Assembly (NCBI GenBank): GCA_002840405.1
Contig: PHAR01000002.1
Span: 248,001-312,000, forward strand
Origin: Deltaproteobacteria bacterium HGW-Deltaproteobacteria-8
GTDB lineage: Bacteria; Desulfobacterota; Desulfovibrionia; Desulfovibrionales; Desulfovibrionaceae
DNA length: 64,000 nt
Direction of reading: 5' to 3'
Of the stretch, positions 9,570-18,295 are shown one piece after another. Under the pieces are notes generated by a model. It ran no database searches, had not been told where the DNA came from, and saw nothing but the letters and a program-made list of their open reading frames with translations. Each line of letters opens with the position of its first letter. Within the stretch, counting starts at the first letter, position 1. The translations under genes were made by a program, and so were the position numbers.

Positions 9570-9905
9570 ATGAGGAAATTCACCGCAATCGCAGCAGCAA
9601 CTCTTCTGCTCGGCCTGCTCGCGGCGGGCTCGGCCTTCGCCGCAGAGGTCATCCAGGGCAAGTGCCTTGAGATGAACAAAGAGGCCAAGACCCTCACCAT
9701 CGAAGAGTATGACATCAACTTCGACAAGGACTTCAAGTTCGGCCATCCCACCGGGATCAACACCACCGTGGACGTCGCCACGGCCAAGGTAGGCATGGAG
9801 CCCGTTCCGGGCGACACCCTGAGGATCGCCTACATCGTGAAGGGCGACAAGAAGGTCGCGCTTAAGGTGATGAACATCACCAAGCAGAACCTGATGAAGA
9901 AGTAG
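9570..9905 (+). CDS. Small secreted protein of the permease run
   Basis: A 111-residue product with a clear signal peptide (residues 1-24, ending SAFAA). The mature domain is about 87 residues, rich in Lys and in alternating hydrophobic strands, and looks like a small beta-barrel. It has one Cys. It follows the TauE/SafE gene by 37 bases and is probably cotranscribed. A periplasmic binding or accessory role for the permease is a guess; no family is recognised. Confidence 0.75.
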   Translation: MRKFTAIAAATLLLGLLAAGSAFAAEVIQGKCLEMNKEAKTLTIEEYDINFDKDFKFGHPTGINTTVDVATAKVGMEPVPGDTLRIAYIVKGDKKVALKVMNITKQNLMKK

Positions 9906-9922
9906 AGCCCCTCCCTGTAACT

Positions 9923-9957
9923 GGCCCGCCCCCAACCGGCATGTCTGGGGGCGGGCC
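9923..9957 (+). repeat. 12-bp perfect hairpin inside the run
   Basis: GGCCCGCCCCCA (9923-9934) pairs perfectly with TGGGGGCGGGCC (9946-9957) around an 11-base loop. No T-run follows, so it is more likely an mRNA-stabilising or expression-tuning element between cotranscribed genes than a terminator. Confidence 0.6.
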
Positions 9958-9982
9958 CTAAAACCCTCTGGAGGAGCGAGCA

Positions 9983-10222
9983 ATGGAAAAGCCAACCTAC
10001 ATCTCAAAGCAGACGTTGATCATCATCGTCCAGGATATTTTGCTTTTGGCGATTCTTTCCTATAGCGTTTATGAAGGGCACAAGGATATGGATCAGTTCT
10101 CTGGAATCTTCGTCAGGAACTTCATCCCCATGGCCTTGACGACTGTGCTGGGCACCAAGTTCCTCATCCGCAGGATCAGGAAGAGCGCCGAGCAGCAGTC
10201 CTCTCCGCCGTCAGCAGCTTAG
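9983..10222 (+). CDS. Small membrane protein, two predicted helices
   Basis: A 79-residue protein with hydrophobic segments near residues 11-29 and 46-62, then a basic and polar tail (RRIRKS). GGAGGAG precedes the ATG. It lies between the secreted protein and the larger bitopic protein of the same run, which suggests a part in the same membrane complex. No family is recognised. Confidence 0.72.
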   Translation: MEKPTYISKQTLIIIVQDILLLAILSYSVYEGHKDMDQFSGIFVRNFIPMALTTVLGTKFLIRRIRKSAEQQSSPPSAA

Positions 10223-10297
10223 GGCGGAGATCACAGGGCCGTGTCTCACCAGACGCACCCGAATGGCGAGCAGAAGATGCAACAACAAGGACACCTC

Positions 10298-11080
10298 ATG
10301 CCGCGCATCCTTGAGTGGACAAGCAAGCTTCTGTTGGTGATTCTGGCCTTGGCCCTGGTCGATACCGTCGTTGGTGGATTCTTTGTGGAAAAGACGCTGC
10401 GCCTGGTGCGTGGCAAGTCTGAATATCTCACCGCCAAGCTGGACCGTCCGGTCGAAGTCGGCACCGGTTTCGCCCTTGAAGTCGGACCCGAGAAGGCCAA
10501 TCAGATTCTGGATTACAAGACCGACGCGCATGGGGTCGTCCTGGAGTTCGTCGAGATCTCGGGCCGCGACTGGCGCGCCCTGGCCACCGTCGATCCCAAG
10601 GCCCCGGCTGGCGACTACGTCCTGCAGGTGTTCCGGCGTGGCGAGTCAGACCATGTGAAGGAGCCGGTCCACTCCCTCAGGGTTTTCAGGGATGCCGCAG
10701 CGGCCAGCGCCATGGCCTCGACCTTCAGCGAACGCCATTTCGGGTTCCCGCCCTTCTACGGAATCATCGCGGTTCTGCCTCCGCTCGTCTTGTGCTTCCT
10801 GCTCACTTTTCGCATCTCCGGCAGAAAGCTCAAGGAGCTTGACGAGTTGGGCATTGGCCCTATCTACCGGGTGATCAAGCGCAAGAAGCACTGGGAGCTG
10901 CTGGTCGGGCTGGGCAAGATGCACGGCATCGTGCCTGGGGCCACGCTGCTGGTGCTGAATCCGGAAAAGGAACAGGTCGGGGAGATCGTGGTGGAGAAGG
11001 TCGAGATCGATACCTCCACCGCAACCGTGCCCCTGGGCAGCGATGTCCGCCACGACTACCTGGTCGTGCTGAAGGCCTGA
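10298..11080 (+). CDS. Membrane protein with periplasmic and cytoplasmic beta-rich domains
   Basis: About 260 residues from the ATG at 10298, chosen because AAGGA lies 7-8 bases upstream; an in-frame GTG at 10241 would add 19 residues. One helix near 9-30, a periplasmic domain of about 125 residues, a second helix near 147-168, then a cytoplasmic domain with a strand-rich end (GIVPGATLLVLNPEKEQVGE). It is the last gene of the run with the TauE/SafE permease. No named family is recognised. The layout suggests transmission of a periplasmic state to the cytoplasm, or a scaffold. Confidence 0.72.
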   Translation: MPRILEWTSKLLLVILALALVDTVVGGFFVEKTLRLVRGKSEYLTAKLDRPVEVGTGFALEVGPEKANQILDYKTDAHGVVLEFVEISGRDWRALATVDPKAPAGDYVLQVFRRGESDHVKEPVHSLRVFRDAAAASAMASTFSERHFGFPPFYGIIAVLPPLVLCFLLTFRISGRKLKELDELGIGPIYRVIKRKKHWELLVGLGKMHGIVPGATLLVLNPEKEQVGEIVVEKVEIDTSTATVPLGSDVRHDYLVVLKA

Positions 11081-11115
11081 TCGCGGATCTTCTCCGCGCC
11101 TGGCCGACGTGTGGC

Positions 11116-11141
11116 GTTGGCCGCCACAGGCTGGCGGCAAC
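11116..11141. repeat. Hairpin after the permease run
   Basis: GTTGGCCGCCA (11116-11126) pairs with TGGCGGCAAC (11132-11141) with one bulged base. There is no T-run. It lies between converging genes and may mark transcript ends. Confidence 0.35.
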
Positions 11142-11265
11142 GTCCGGCACCATTCCAACTCCTCACGAGCATTCAGAAGCGCGCGCGGCAATAATCGCCC
11201 GGGGCGCACCTCCTCGAACCGTCTGCGTTGACGCGGGCTGCGGCTTTTTTGCGTCCGGCCCTGTC

Positions 11266-12177
11266 TCAGGAAAGTTGGTGTCGTGCGGCGGTTTTGAGCG
11301 CCTTGCCCACGCGGGCCAGCAACCCTGACGGGATGTTCCAGCAGTGCCAGTAGAGCGGCACCGGCAGGGGAGCAGGGCAGAGGTCCACCAGCGCACCGGA
11401 GGCGAGGTGCGCGCTGGCCTGCAGGTGGGGGATGAGCCCGTACCCGGCATTGCCCAGCACGAAATCCACGAAGCGCTCGGAGTCGGGCACATGATGGCGC
11501 GGCGCGCTGTCCGGGCTAGCGCCCAGGGTCAGTTCCAGGAAGTGGTCGTGCACGTTGTCGTCACGGTTGAAGACCACGGCCGGGGCGCTCCAGGCCGCCT
11601 TGAGCGTGAGGCCCTGCGGGAACCAGCGTGCGGCGAAGGCCGGCGCGCTGGCGCAGTGGTAGCGCATGGTCCCCAGGAACTCAGCCCGGCAGCCCTGCAT
11701 GGGAGACTTTCGGGTGCTCACGCAGCCCGCCACCTCGCCTCCGCGCAGCAGCTCCAGGGTGCGCTCCTGGTCATGCACGCGCAGGTCCAGCACCACCCGC
11801 TCGGACACGAGCACCGGGAGCACTGCCGCCGTGAACCAGGTGGCCAAGGTGTCGGCGTTGACTGCCAGGGCCAGGGTCTGCCAAGGCCCTTCGGGGTGAC
11901 CGGAAGACCCTTCCGACTTGAATTGTCGCGCCAGGTCAGCTGTCAGTTCGTTCTCCAGCAATCCCACGCGGCGTGCATGCCGGAGCAAGGCCCGGCCTGG
12001 GCCTGTGGGACGCGGTGGCTGGGTGCGCGTGAGCACCGGCTGGCCCACGGCCTCCTCCATCTGCCGGATGCGTTGCGACACGGCGGATTGCGTGAGGTTA
12101 AGCCGTTTGGCCGCCCGCTCAAACCCGCCCTCGTCAATCACCGCCGAGAGCGTCTCTAAGAATTTCGTTTCAATCAT
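11266..12177 (-). CDS. argP: LysR-family regulator, ArgP (LysG) type
   Basis: A 303-residue LysR protein. Residues 1-60 are the winged helix (FERAAKRLNLTQSAVSQRIRQME) and the rest a two-lobed effector domain. ArgP senses arginine or lysine and activates the basic amino acid exporter gene argO. The gene is divergent from an argO homologue across a 94-base spacer, the standard arrangement, which supports the assignment. Confidence 0.9.
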   Translation of the reverse strand: MIETKFLETLSAVIDEGGFERAAKRLNLTQSAVSQRIRQMEEAVGQPVLTRTQPPRPTGPGRALLRHARRVGLLENELTADLARQFKSEGSSGHPEGPWQTLALAVNADTLATWFTAAVLPVLVSERVVLDLRVHDQERTLELLRGGEVAGCVSTRKSPMQGCRAEFLGTMRYHCASAPAFAARWFPQGLTLKAAWSAPAVVFNRDDNVHDHFLELTLGASPDSAPRHHVPDSERFVDFVLGNAGYGLIPHLQASAHLASGALVDLCPAPLPVPLYWHCWNIPSGLLARVGKALKTAARHQLS

Positions 12178-12271
12178 GGATGAGCATTAGCATAATTAAT
12201 GGAGATTGAAAAGAATGAATTTCACTTTTGTTTTGGAAGCGGCTAGCTCAGGACATGCAGAGGAGGGAACC

Positions 12272-12931
12272 ATGCTGGAAGCACAGGTGAGCTGGCCGCA
12301 GCTCGGGCAGGGGTTTGGCCTGAGCCTTGGGCTCATCGTGGCCATTGGCGCGCAGAACGTGTTCGTGCTGACCCAGGGCGCGCGCGGGCATCGGCCCTGG
12401 CTGGTGGCCGGGGTGTGCACGGTTTGTGATGGGTTGCTCATCGGCGCCGGAGTCGGCGGGGTGGGCCGGGCCGCGTCCCAGGCGCCGCTGGCGTCCGGTC
12501 TGCTGGGCCTGGCAGGGGTGCTGTTCCTCGCGATCTACGGCCTGCGGGCCTTGAACAACGCCCTGCGCGGCGCGTCCCTTGGGTTGGACACAGAGGTTGA
12601 AGCTGCGCCGCTTGGCGCCATCCTGCTGACGGCACTCGGCGTGAGCCTGCTCAATCCCCATGCCCTGCTGGACACGGTGGTGCTTATCGGCGGGTTGTCC
12701 AGCCGCCTGGATGCCACCGGCCGACTCAGCTTCGGACTTGGCGCGGTGTTGGCCTCTGGCTGCTGGTTTTTCGCCCTGAGTCTGGGCGGGCGGCTTCTGG
12801 CCCCGGTGCTGCGCAGGCCCATGGCCTGGCGCGTGCTGGACGCCCTGGTCTGCCTGACCATGTGGACGCTGGCCGCAGGGCTTGGCCGGGACCTGTTGAA
12901 CAGTTCGGGCTGGCTGGACGCGGGGCTATGA
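12272..12931 (+). CDS. argO: LysE/ArgO-type amino acid exporter
   Basis: A 219-residue integral membrane protein with about six helices. The N-terminus has the family motif GLIVAIGAQNVFVL and there is a central NPHALLDTVV motif. It exports arginine or lysine and prevents toxic accumulation. AGGAGGG at 12261-12267 fixes the ATG at 12272. The last six bases overlap the end of the converging diguanylate cyclase gene. Confidence 0.92.
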   Translation: MLEAQVSWPQLGQGFGLSLGLIVAIGAQNVFVLTQGARGHRPWLVAGVCTVCDGLLIGAGVGGVGRAASQAPLASGLLGLAGVLFLAIYGLRALNNALRGASLGLDTEVEAAPLGAILLTALGVSLLNPHALLDTVVLIGGLSSRLDATGRLSFGLGAVLASGCWFFALSLGGRLLAPVLRRPMAWRVLDALVCLTMWTLAAGLGRDLLNSSGWLDAGL

Positions 12932-13828
12932 GCAATCCAGGGACGTGCAGTTCCGGCCCGCGTTCTTGGACCGGTACATCATGTCGTCGGCCCGCTTCAG
13001 GGCGGTCTCCAGGGTGTCGGACTCCAGGGCCAGGCAGCCGCCCACAGACACGGTGACCCGGAGCATGTCGCCGGAAAGGGGGAGGGCGGAGGCTTCAACA
13101 AGTCGGCGCATGCGCTCGGCGATGATGCGGAACTTGGCTGCATCCACGCCCGGCACCAGGGCCAGAAACTCCTCGCCGCCCCAGCGGTAGACCTTGTCCA
13201 CCCCGCGCAACGCGCCGACAAGGGTCTTGGCCACCATGACGAGCACCTGGTCGCCAATCTCGTGGCCAAAGGTGTCGTTGATGGTCTTGAAGGCGTCGAG
13301 ATCCACGAAAAGCAGTCCGAAAGGCACATGGAAGTTGCGCAGCGCCTTGATCTTGCGCTCGAAGTCCATTGCGGCTGCGCGCCTGTTGCCCAGACCGGTG
13401 AGCGGGTCGATCATGGCCATCTGTTTCAGCTCGTTGAGCTCATGCAGCATCTCGCGCCGCGAGGATTTGTCGGTGAAGATCTCCACAGCCCCGGTGATGC
13501 GGCCGGATTCATCGCGCATGGGCGTTATGCGGATGTTCACCGGGACACGGTGCCCGCCCTTGTGATGCAGATAGACTTCGGCCTCGCGAGTCTCGCCGTC
13601 CTCCAGGGTTTTGGCCAGGGGGCATCTGTTGACGCAGAGCTGCGTGCCATCGTCGTCCACATGCATGAGCAGGTTGTCGGCGCAGGCGCGGCCCACGACC
13701 TCCGGGGGTTGGAAACCGGAGATCCGCTCCGCGCCCTTGTTCCAGTAGGTGATGGTCCGCGAGCTGTCGACGAAGTAGACGCCATCGTACAGGTTGTCGA
13801 GAAGGTCCTTGTAGAAGTCTTGCTGCAT
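12926..13828 (-). CDS. PAS-GGDEF diguanylate cyclase
   Basis: A 300-residue soluble protein. The PAS domain (residues about 5-125) includes a two-cysteine stretch (LCVNRCPLAK) that might hold a cofactor or act as a redox site. The GGDEF domain (about 140-297) has the active site GGEEF, so it should make c-di-GMP, and an RxxD inhibitory site (RGVD) five residues before it, which predicts product inhibition. GAGGGAA precedes the ATG at 13828. Confidence 0.93.
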   Translation of the reverse strand: MQQDFYKDLLDNLYDGVYFVDSSRTITYWNKGAERISGFQPPEVVGRACADNLLMHVDDDGTQLCVNRCPLAKTLEDGETREAEVYLHHKGGHRVPVNIRITPMRDESGRITGAVEIFTDKSSRREMLHELNELKQMAMIDPLTGLGNRRAAAMDFERKIKALRNFHVPFGLLFVDLDAFKTINDTFGHEIGDQVLVMVAKTLVGALRGVDKVYRWGGEEFLALVPGVDAAKFRIIAERMRRLVEASALPLSGDMLRVTVSVGGCLALESDTLETALKRADDMMYRSKNAGRNCTSLDCS

Positions 13829-13986
13829 GGTTCCCTCGAAACTGCTGCGTGGCGTCAGGCAAGAAGTCCAGTGTCAGGGCCGGGGGGCGGCGTGCGCTGG
13901 AAATGCCTGGTTGGCGCTGATGCGCTTCTTCAGGTATAAAGGTATCGTAAACTGGGGCATTTTCGCAAGGGATATGCAATAGCAAA

Positions 13987-14019
13987 CGGGGCGCCCAGGA
14001 TTTTCCCAGGACGCCCCGC
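13987..14019 (-). terminator. Terminator of the zinc-ribbon gene
   Basis: The GGGGCG...CGCCCC hairpin with inner CCAGG/CCTGG pairing is followed on the minus strand by GTTTGCT. It lies just past the end of the leftward zinc-ribbon gene. Confidence 0.6.
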
Positions 14020-14056
14020 TGGCGATGAACTTTTTGAATGTTGGCTTGGCGGCCTG

Positions 14057-14320
14057 CTAGAAGCAGACGGCGACCAGATTGAACGAGGCGTAGTTGTTGT
14101 CCGGGTTCTCTGCGTAGCGGCAACCCATGCGTGAGGCGTCGCGCTTGTTGATGATGTCTTCTCCCGAGCCCTTGTAGTATTCACACTCGTTGTTGAAGCA
14201 GACGACTATGACTCCCCAGCCGGTTTCGGGCGGGGCCAGCCAGGCTTCCAGGGGCTTTTTGCAGTGCGGACAGACGCGGTCTTCCAGTTCGGTGATGATA
14301 CCGGCATATTCATGGATCAC
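14057..14320 (-). CDS. Small zinc-ribbon protein, Ogr/Delta-like
   Basis: An 87-residue protein. CPHC at residues 17-20 and a second CX4C pair (CFNNEC) suggest a treble-clef or zinc-ribbon fold, similar to small Ogr/Delta-type factors. The rest is polar, with a GSGEDIINKRDASRMGC segment. A TAAGGAG site precedes the ATG. Its role is unknown; small zinc-ribbon proteins of this kind often bind nucleic acid. It is a single-gene unit with its own terminator. Confidence 0.75.
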   Translation of the reverse strand: MIHEYAGIITELEDRVCPHCKKPLEAWLAPPETGWGVIVVCFNNECEYYKGSGEDIINKRDASRMGCRYAENPDNNYASFNLVAVCF

Positions 14321-14396
14321 GGTGGATTGCTCCTTATTGGTGCTTTGGTGGACGACCCGGCAAAGGTAAGTCCTCTGCGGGCTGCGTCAAGGGGCG

Positions 14397-15116
14397 TCAG
14401 AAGCTGGTCTTGCGGGAGGCCCCATCCTTGGCCTGGGGCTCGTCGACTGCTTCAGCCCCCTCCTCGTCATGCTCGTCCAGCGGATCAGTCTCCGGCGCGT
14501 CTGCCTCCAACATGTCGGCATCCTGTGCGTCCGCATCCAGAGCGTCAGCGTCAAGCTCCTCAGCACCCGCGTCACCCTCCGGGGCCAATTGGCCGGACTG
14601 GCGCAGCTCGCGCAGCAGGCGGAACAGCGTCCGGCTGGAGCGCGGCGGCTTGTTCTTCTCGGCTTCAGCCCGGGCATTGCGCGCGAGCATGCGGATCTTG
14701 CTGCGCACCTCAACCTGCTCGTCCTCCGGGGCCAGGGCCACGAGGCCTTCCAGGCCGGATTCGTCCCCGGCGAGAAGCGCCGTGCGCCAGGCCTCAACGG
14801 CGTGAAATTCGCGCGCCTGGCCACGGTTGCCGGACTCGATGTCTTCCACCGCCAGGGCCAGGGGGGCGGCGTCGGTTTCGCGCATGAGCGCGCCGATGAA
14901 CTGGAGCTGGCGGCGCTTGGCCTCGTGCTTGCCGAGGGCCTTGTACTCGATGATGGCCTCCATGAGGCGGGGGAGCAGATCGAGCTTCTTCAGGGCCGAT
15001 TCCGGCAGCTCGGCCAGCTTGCCGCCAAGGACCTGCAGGGCGGCGCTGTCGCGTTTATTCTGGGACCGGCTGGGCGGCCGGGGGTCGGTGTAGTCGTAAG
15101 GCTTGGGCTTGCGCAT
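14397..15116 (-). CDS. darP: Ribosome-associated protein DarP (YjgA, DUF615)
   Basis: A 239-residue protein. The N-terminal 170 residues match the DUF615/YjgA family (SRSQNKRDSAALQVLGGKLAEL at the start, KHEAKRRQLQFIGALMR in the middle). DarP helps late maturation of the 50S subunit. The C-terminal 55 residues are an acidic low-complexity extension with repeated Asp-Ala units (LDADALDADAQDAD), which standard DarP proteins lack. Confidence 0.9.
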   Translation of the reverse strand: MRKPKPYDYTDPRPPSRSQNKRDSAALQVLGGKLAELPESALKKLDLLPRLMEAIIEYKALGKHEAKRRQLQFIGALMRETDAAPLALAVEDIESGNRGQAREFHAVEAWRTALLAGDESGLEGLVALAPEDEQVEVRSKIRMLARNARAEAEKNKPPRSSRTLFRLLRELRQSGQLAPEGDAGAEELDADALDADAQDADMLEADAPETDPLDEHDEEGAEAVDEPQAKDGASRKTSF

Positions 15117-15221
15117 GGGTTCCTCTGGTCAAATGAATGAGACGATGGTGAACGAGACGATGGTGGTCGCGTGAACGGTGGGTATTGTCCCTGGTTTGGT
15201 CGCGTATGGCAAGGGCGGAAA

Positions 15222-15252
15222 CAAAAGGGCCGGGAGCCTATGCCCCCGGCCC
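15222..15252 (-). terminator. Terminator of the proline-catabolic operon
   Basis: GGGCCGGG (15227-15234) pairs with CCCGGCCC (15245-15252), followed on the minus strand by TTTTG. It lies 22 bases past the putA stop. Confidence 0.8.
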
Positions 15253-15274
15253 GTAAGCTGTGGTTTACAAAGGC

Positions 15275-18200
15275 TTAAGCCACCCAGTCGTCGTCCTGCT
15301 CAACAGGCGCGAAGCCCCGGCGGATGGTGTTCTCGGAGACCAGGCGCGGGTCCATGAACTGCAGCAGGTAGTCCGGGCCGCCGGACTTGGAGCCCACGCC
15401 GGACATGTTGAACCCGCCAAAGGCGTGGCGTTCGACCATGGCGCCCGTGCTGCCCTTGTTCAGGTACAGGTTGCCCACGCGGAACTCGCGGCGGGCCTTG
15501 TCCAGGTGCTTGGGGCTGCGGGAATACACCGCGCCGGTGAGGGCGAAGCGGGTGGAGTTGGCGATGTCCAGGGCCTCGTCAAAGGTCTTGGCGCGCAGGA
15601 TCGCCAGCACCGGCCCGAAGACCTCCTCCTGGGCGATGCGCATGTCCTTGGTGATGCCCTCGACGATGGTGAGCGGCACGTAGCAGCCGCCGTCAGTGGG
15701 GAAGTCGGTGCGCTTCACCAGCACCTTGCCCTCGGAGCAGGCGAGGTCCACGTACTTCAGGATGTTCGCCTGGGCAGCCTTGTCCACCACCGGTCCCATG
15801 TAGTTGGCCGGGTCCTCGGACGGGCCGATCTTGATGGACTTGGCGGCCTCCGCCAGGCGGGAGACGAAGCGGTCGTAGAGGGGGTCGAGCACGATGACCC
15901 GCGAGCAGGCCGAGCACTTCTGCCCCTGGAAGGCGAAGGCCGAGTTCAGCACGCCGGTGATGGCCTCGTCCAGGTCGGCGTCGTCGTCAATGATGATGGC
16001 GTTCTTGCCGCCCATTTCGGCGATGACCTTCTTGCAATGGTTCTGCCCCGGCTGGACCTTGGCGGCCTTCTCCTGGATGCGCAGGCCCACTTCCATGGAC
16101 CCGGTGAAGGCGATGACCGACACATCCGGGTGCTCCACCAGGGCGTCGCCCATGACCGAGCCCTTGCCTGGCAGGAAGTTGAACACGCCGTCAGGCAGGC
16201 CCGCCTCCTTGAATATCCGCGCCAATCCATAGCCGATGACCGAGGACAGGCCCGAAGGCTTGTAGACCACGGCGTTGCCGCAGACGATTGAAGCTGCGGC
16301 CATGCCCGCGCTGATGGCCAGCGGGAAGTTCCAGGGGCCGATGACCGCTGTGACGCCCTTGCCCTGGTAGAAGTACTGGTTCATCTCGCCGGGGGCATTG
16401 CCCATGCGTTTGGGCGCGCCCAGGCGGATCATCTCGCGGCCGTAGTACTCCAGGAAGTCGATGGCCTCGCCGATGTCGCCGTAGGCCTGATCCCACTGCT
16501 TGCCGACCTCCAGCACCTGCACGGCAGAGAGCTCGAAGGTGTCGCGGCGCATGATGTCCGCAGCCTTGAAGAGCACCTTGGCGCGCTCCAGGGGCTCCAC
16601 ATCGCGCCAGGCCAGGTAGGCCTTGCGGGCCACGGCCAGGGCGTCCTGCGTCTCCTTGAGGCCCGCCTGGCAGACCTTGCCCACGATCTCGGCCGGGTTG
16701 GCCGGGTTGTAGGAGTCCAGGGTGTCCGCCGTCACGATGTCCTTGCCGCCGATGACGAGGGGGTAGGTCTTGCCGAAGTCGCGGCGCACCTTGGCCAGGG
16801 CGCTGACCATGCCCGCGCGGGCGGCCGGGATGGTGAAGTCCACGCCGGGCTCGTTGGCGAAGGCCAGGGTGCCGCCGGGGCCCGGTTTGGGCGCGGCCGG
16901 GGCCTTCTTGGCCGCCACCTCGCGCTCGCGGGTCGTGATGGGATTCTCCAGCAGGTGCTCCAGTTCCGCGCCCTCGGCAAAGCTCTGGCGCAGGAAGCTC
17001 TCGTTGGCGGTGTTCTCAAGCAAACGCCGCACCAGGTAGGCCATGCCCGGGATCAGGTCGCCATAGGGGCAGTAGAGGCGCACGCGTTTGGCGACGTTGC
17101 GCAGGCCTTTGCGCACGGGCTCGGCCATGCCGTAGAGCACCTGGAACTCGTATCGGCTGTCGGGCACGTTCAGCGCCTTGGCCGTCTCAATGACGTTGGA
17201 GATGGTGCGGATGTTGTGCGAGGCGCAGGCGAAGTGGCAGATGTCGTGGTTCTGCAGGATGAGCCGGGAGATGCGCTCATGGGCCATGTCGCTTTCAGCC
17301 TTGATGGTCCACACGGGGATCTCCCAGCCGTTCTGTTTGGCCAGCACGGTCTCGGAATCCCAGTAGGCGCCCTTCACCAGGCGGACGGAGATGGGCAGGC
17401 TTTCCTTGCGCGCCCAGGCGAGCATCTCGGTCACGTCGGCCTCGGTGCTCCTGAGGTAGCACTGGAACACGATGCCCAGGTGCGGATAGTCGCGGTGCTC
17501 CGGGGCGCTGCGCAGGCGCTTGTAGAGCTCGATGGTGATTTCCTTGTACTTGAGCTGCTCCATGTCGATGCACATGAAGCCGCCCATCTCCTTGATCTTG
17601 CGGTAGATGGGCTCCACGCGGCGGTAGATGCCTTCCACCGAGCCGGCCACGTCCACGGCCTTGGCCTGGGAGTAGAAGGCCGAGGGCTTGACCGCCACGT
17701 TGACCTTGGGCGCGTTGCCCCAGTCAAGGTCGCCCGTGGCGTCCAGGGCGTCCCACTTCTTGTACTCGGCCTGGATGCCGTTCAGGACCTCCATGTAGCC
17801 GGCCAGGTACTCGTCGCATTCCTTCTCGTTCAGCGGGGCCTCGCCGAGCAGGTCGATGACGAAGGCGAAGCCGTCCTTGCGCAGCTGGCGAATGCCTTTC
17901 ACGGCTTCGGAGGCCTTCTCGCCGATGATGAACTGCCGGGCCATGCCCTCGATGTTCGTGCGGATGGCCTTGTTCAGCACCATGGCCACGAGCCCGCCGC
18001 CGAAGCCGGTCTTGCCCGCGCCCCACTTGAGCACGTCCGGGATGTTGGCGTCCTTGTCGCCGAAATATTCCTCGATGTGGCGCGACAGGGATTCGCTGGT
18101 GGTGAGGTAGGGCAACACGTCCACGAAGCGGAACATCTGGACCTTGAAGTCCTCGTTCTTCATGGCCCAGTCCATGACCTTGCCGGTCCACCAGCCCTTG

Positions 18201-18295
18201 TTGAAGATCGACGGGGCCTCGCCGGCGATGCTCTGGAAGAACTCCTTGCCGCGCAGGACGACCTTCTCGTCCAGTGCCTTGATTTCGATGCTCAT
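15275..18295 (-). CDS. putA: Bifunctional proline dehydrogenase / delta-1-pyrroline-5-carboxylate dehydrogenase
   Basis: A 1006-residue enzyme without the N-terminal ribbon-helix-helix DNA-binding domain of E. coli PutA. Residues about 1-450 are the FAD-dependent proline dehydrogenase barrel (LYCPYGDLIPGMAYLVRRLL near its end). Residues about 490-1000 are an aldehyde dehydrogenase with the catalytic cysteine in FQGQKCSACSR. It oxidises proline to glutamate, feeding electrons to quinone and NAD. The start overlaps the stop of the Lrp-type regulator gene by 4 bases, so the two are translationally coupled. Confidence 0.95.
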   Translation of the reverse strand: MSIEIKALDEKVVLRGKEFFQSIAGEAPSIFNKGWWTGKVMDWAMKNEDFKVQMFRFVDVLPYLTTSESLSRHIEEYFGDKDANIPDVLKWGAGKTGFGGGLVAMVLNKAIRTNIEGMARQFIIGEKASEAVKGIRQLRKDGFAFVIDLLGEAPLNEKECDEYLAGYMEVLNGIQAEYKKWDALDATGDLDWGNAPKVNVAVKPSAFYSQAKAVDVAGSVEGIYRRVEPIYRKIKEMGGFMCIDMEQLKYKEITIELYKRLRSAPEHRDYPHLGIVFQCYLRSTEADVTEMLAWARKESLPISVRLVKGAYWDSETVLAKQNGWEIPVWTIKAESDMAHERISRLILQNHDICHFACASHNIRTISNVIETAKALNVPDSRYEFQVLYGMAEPVRKGLRNVAKRVRLYCPYGDLIPGMAYLVRRLLENTANESFLRQSFAEGAELEHLLENPITTREREVAAKKAPAAPKPGPGGTLAFANEPGVDFTIPAARAGMVSALAKVRRDFGKTYPLVIGGKDIVTADTLDSYNPANPAEIVGKVCQAGLKETQDALAVARKAYLAWRDVEPLERAKVLFKAADIMRRDTFELSAVQVLEVGKQWDQAYGDIGEAIDFLEYYGREMIRLGAPKRMGNAPGEMNQYFYQGKGVTAVIGPWNFPLAISAGMAAASIVCGNAVVYKPSGLSSVIGYGLARIFKEAGLPDGVFNFLPGKGSVMGDALVEHPDVSVIAFTGSMEVGLRIQEKAAKVQPGQNHCKKVIAEMGGKNAIIIDDDADLDEAITGVLNSAFAFQGQKCSACSRVIVLDPLYDRFVSRLAEAAKSIKIGPSEDPANYMGPVVDKAAQANILKYVDLACSEGKVLVKRTDFPTDGGCYVPLTIVEGITKDMRIAQEEVFGPVLAILRAKTFDEALDIANSTRFALTGAVYSRSPKHLDKARREFRVGNLYLNKGSTGAMVERHAFGGFNMSGVGSKSGGPDYLLQFMDPRLVSENTIRRGFAPVEQDDDWVA

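Noticed and set aside
9923-9957. Strong hairpin as a rho-independent terminator
   Set aside because: No T-run follows on the plus strand and same-strand genes continue downstream.
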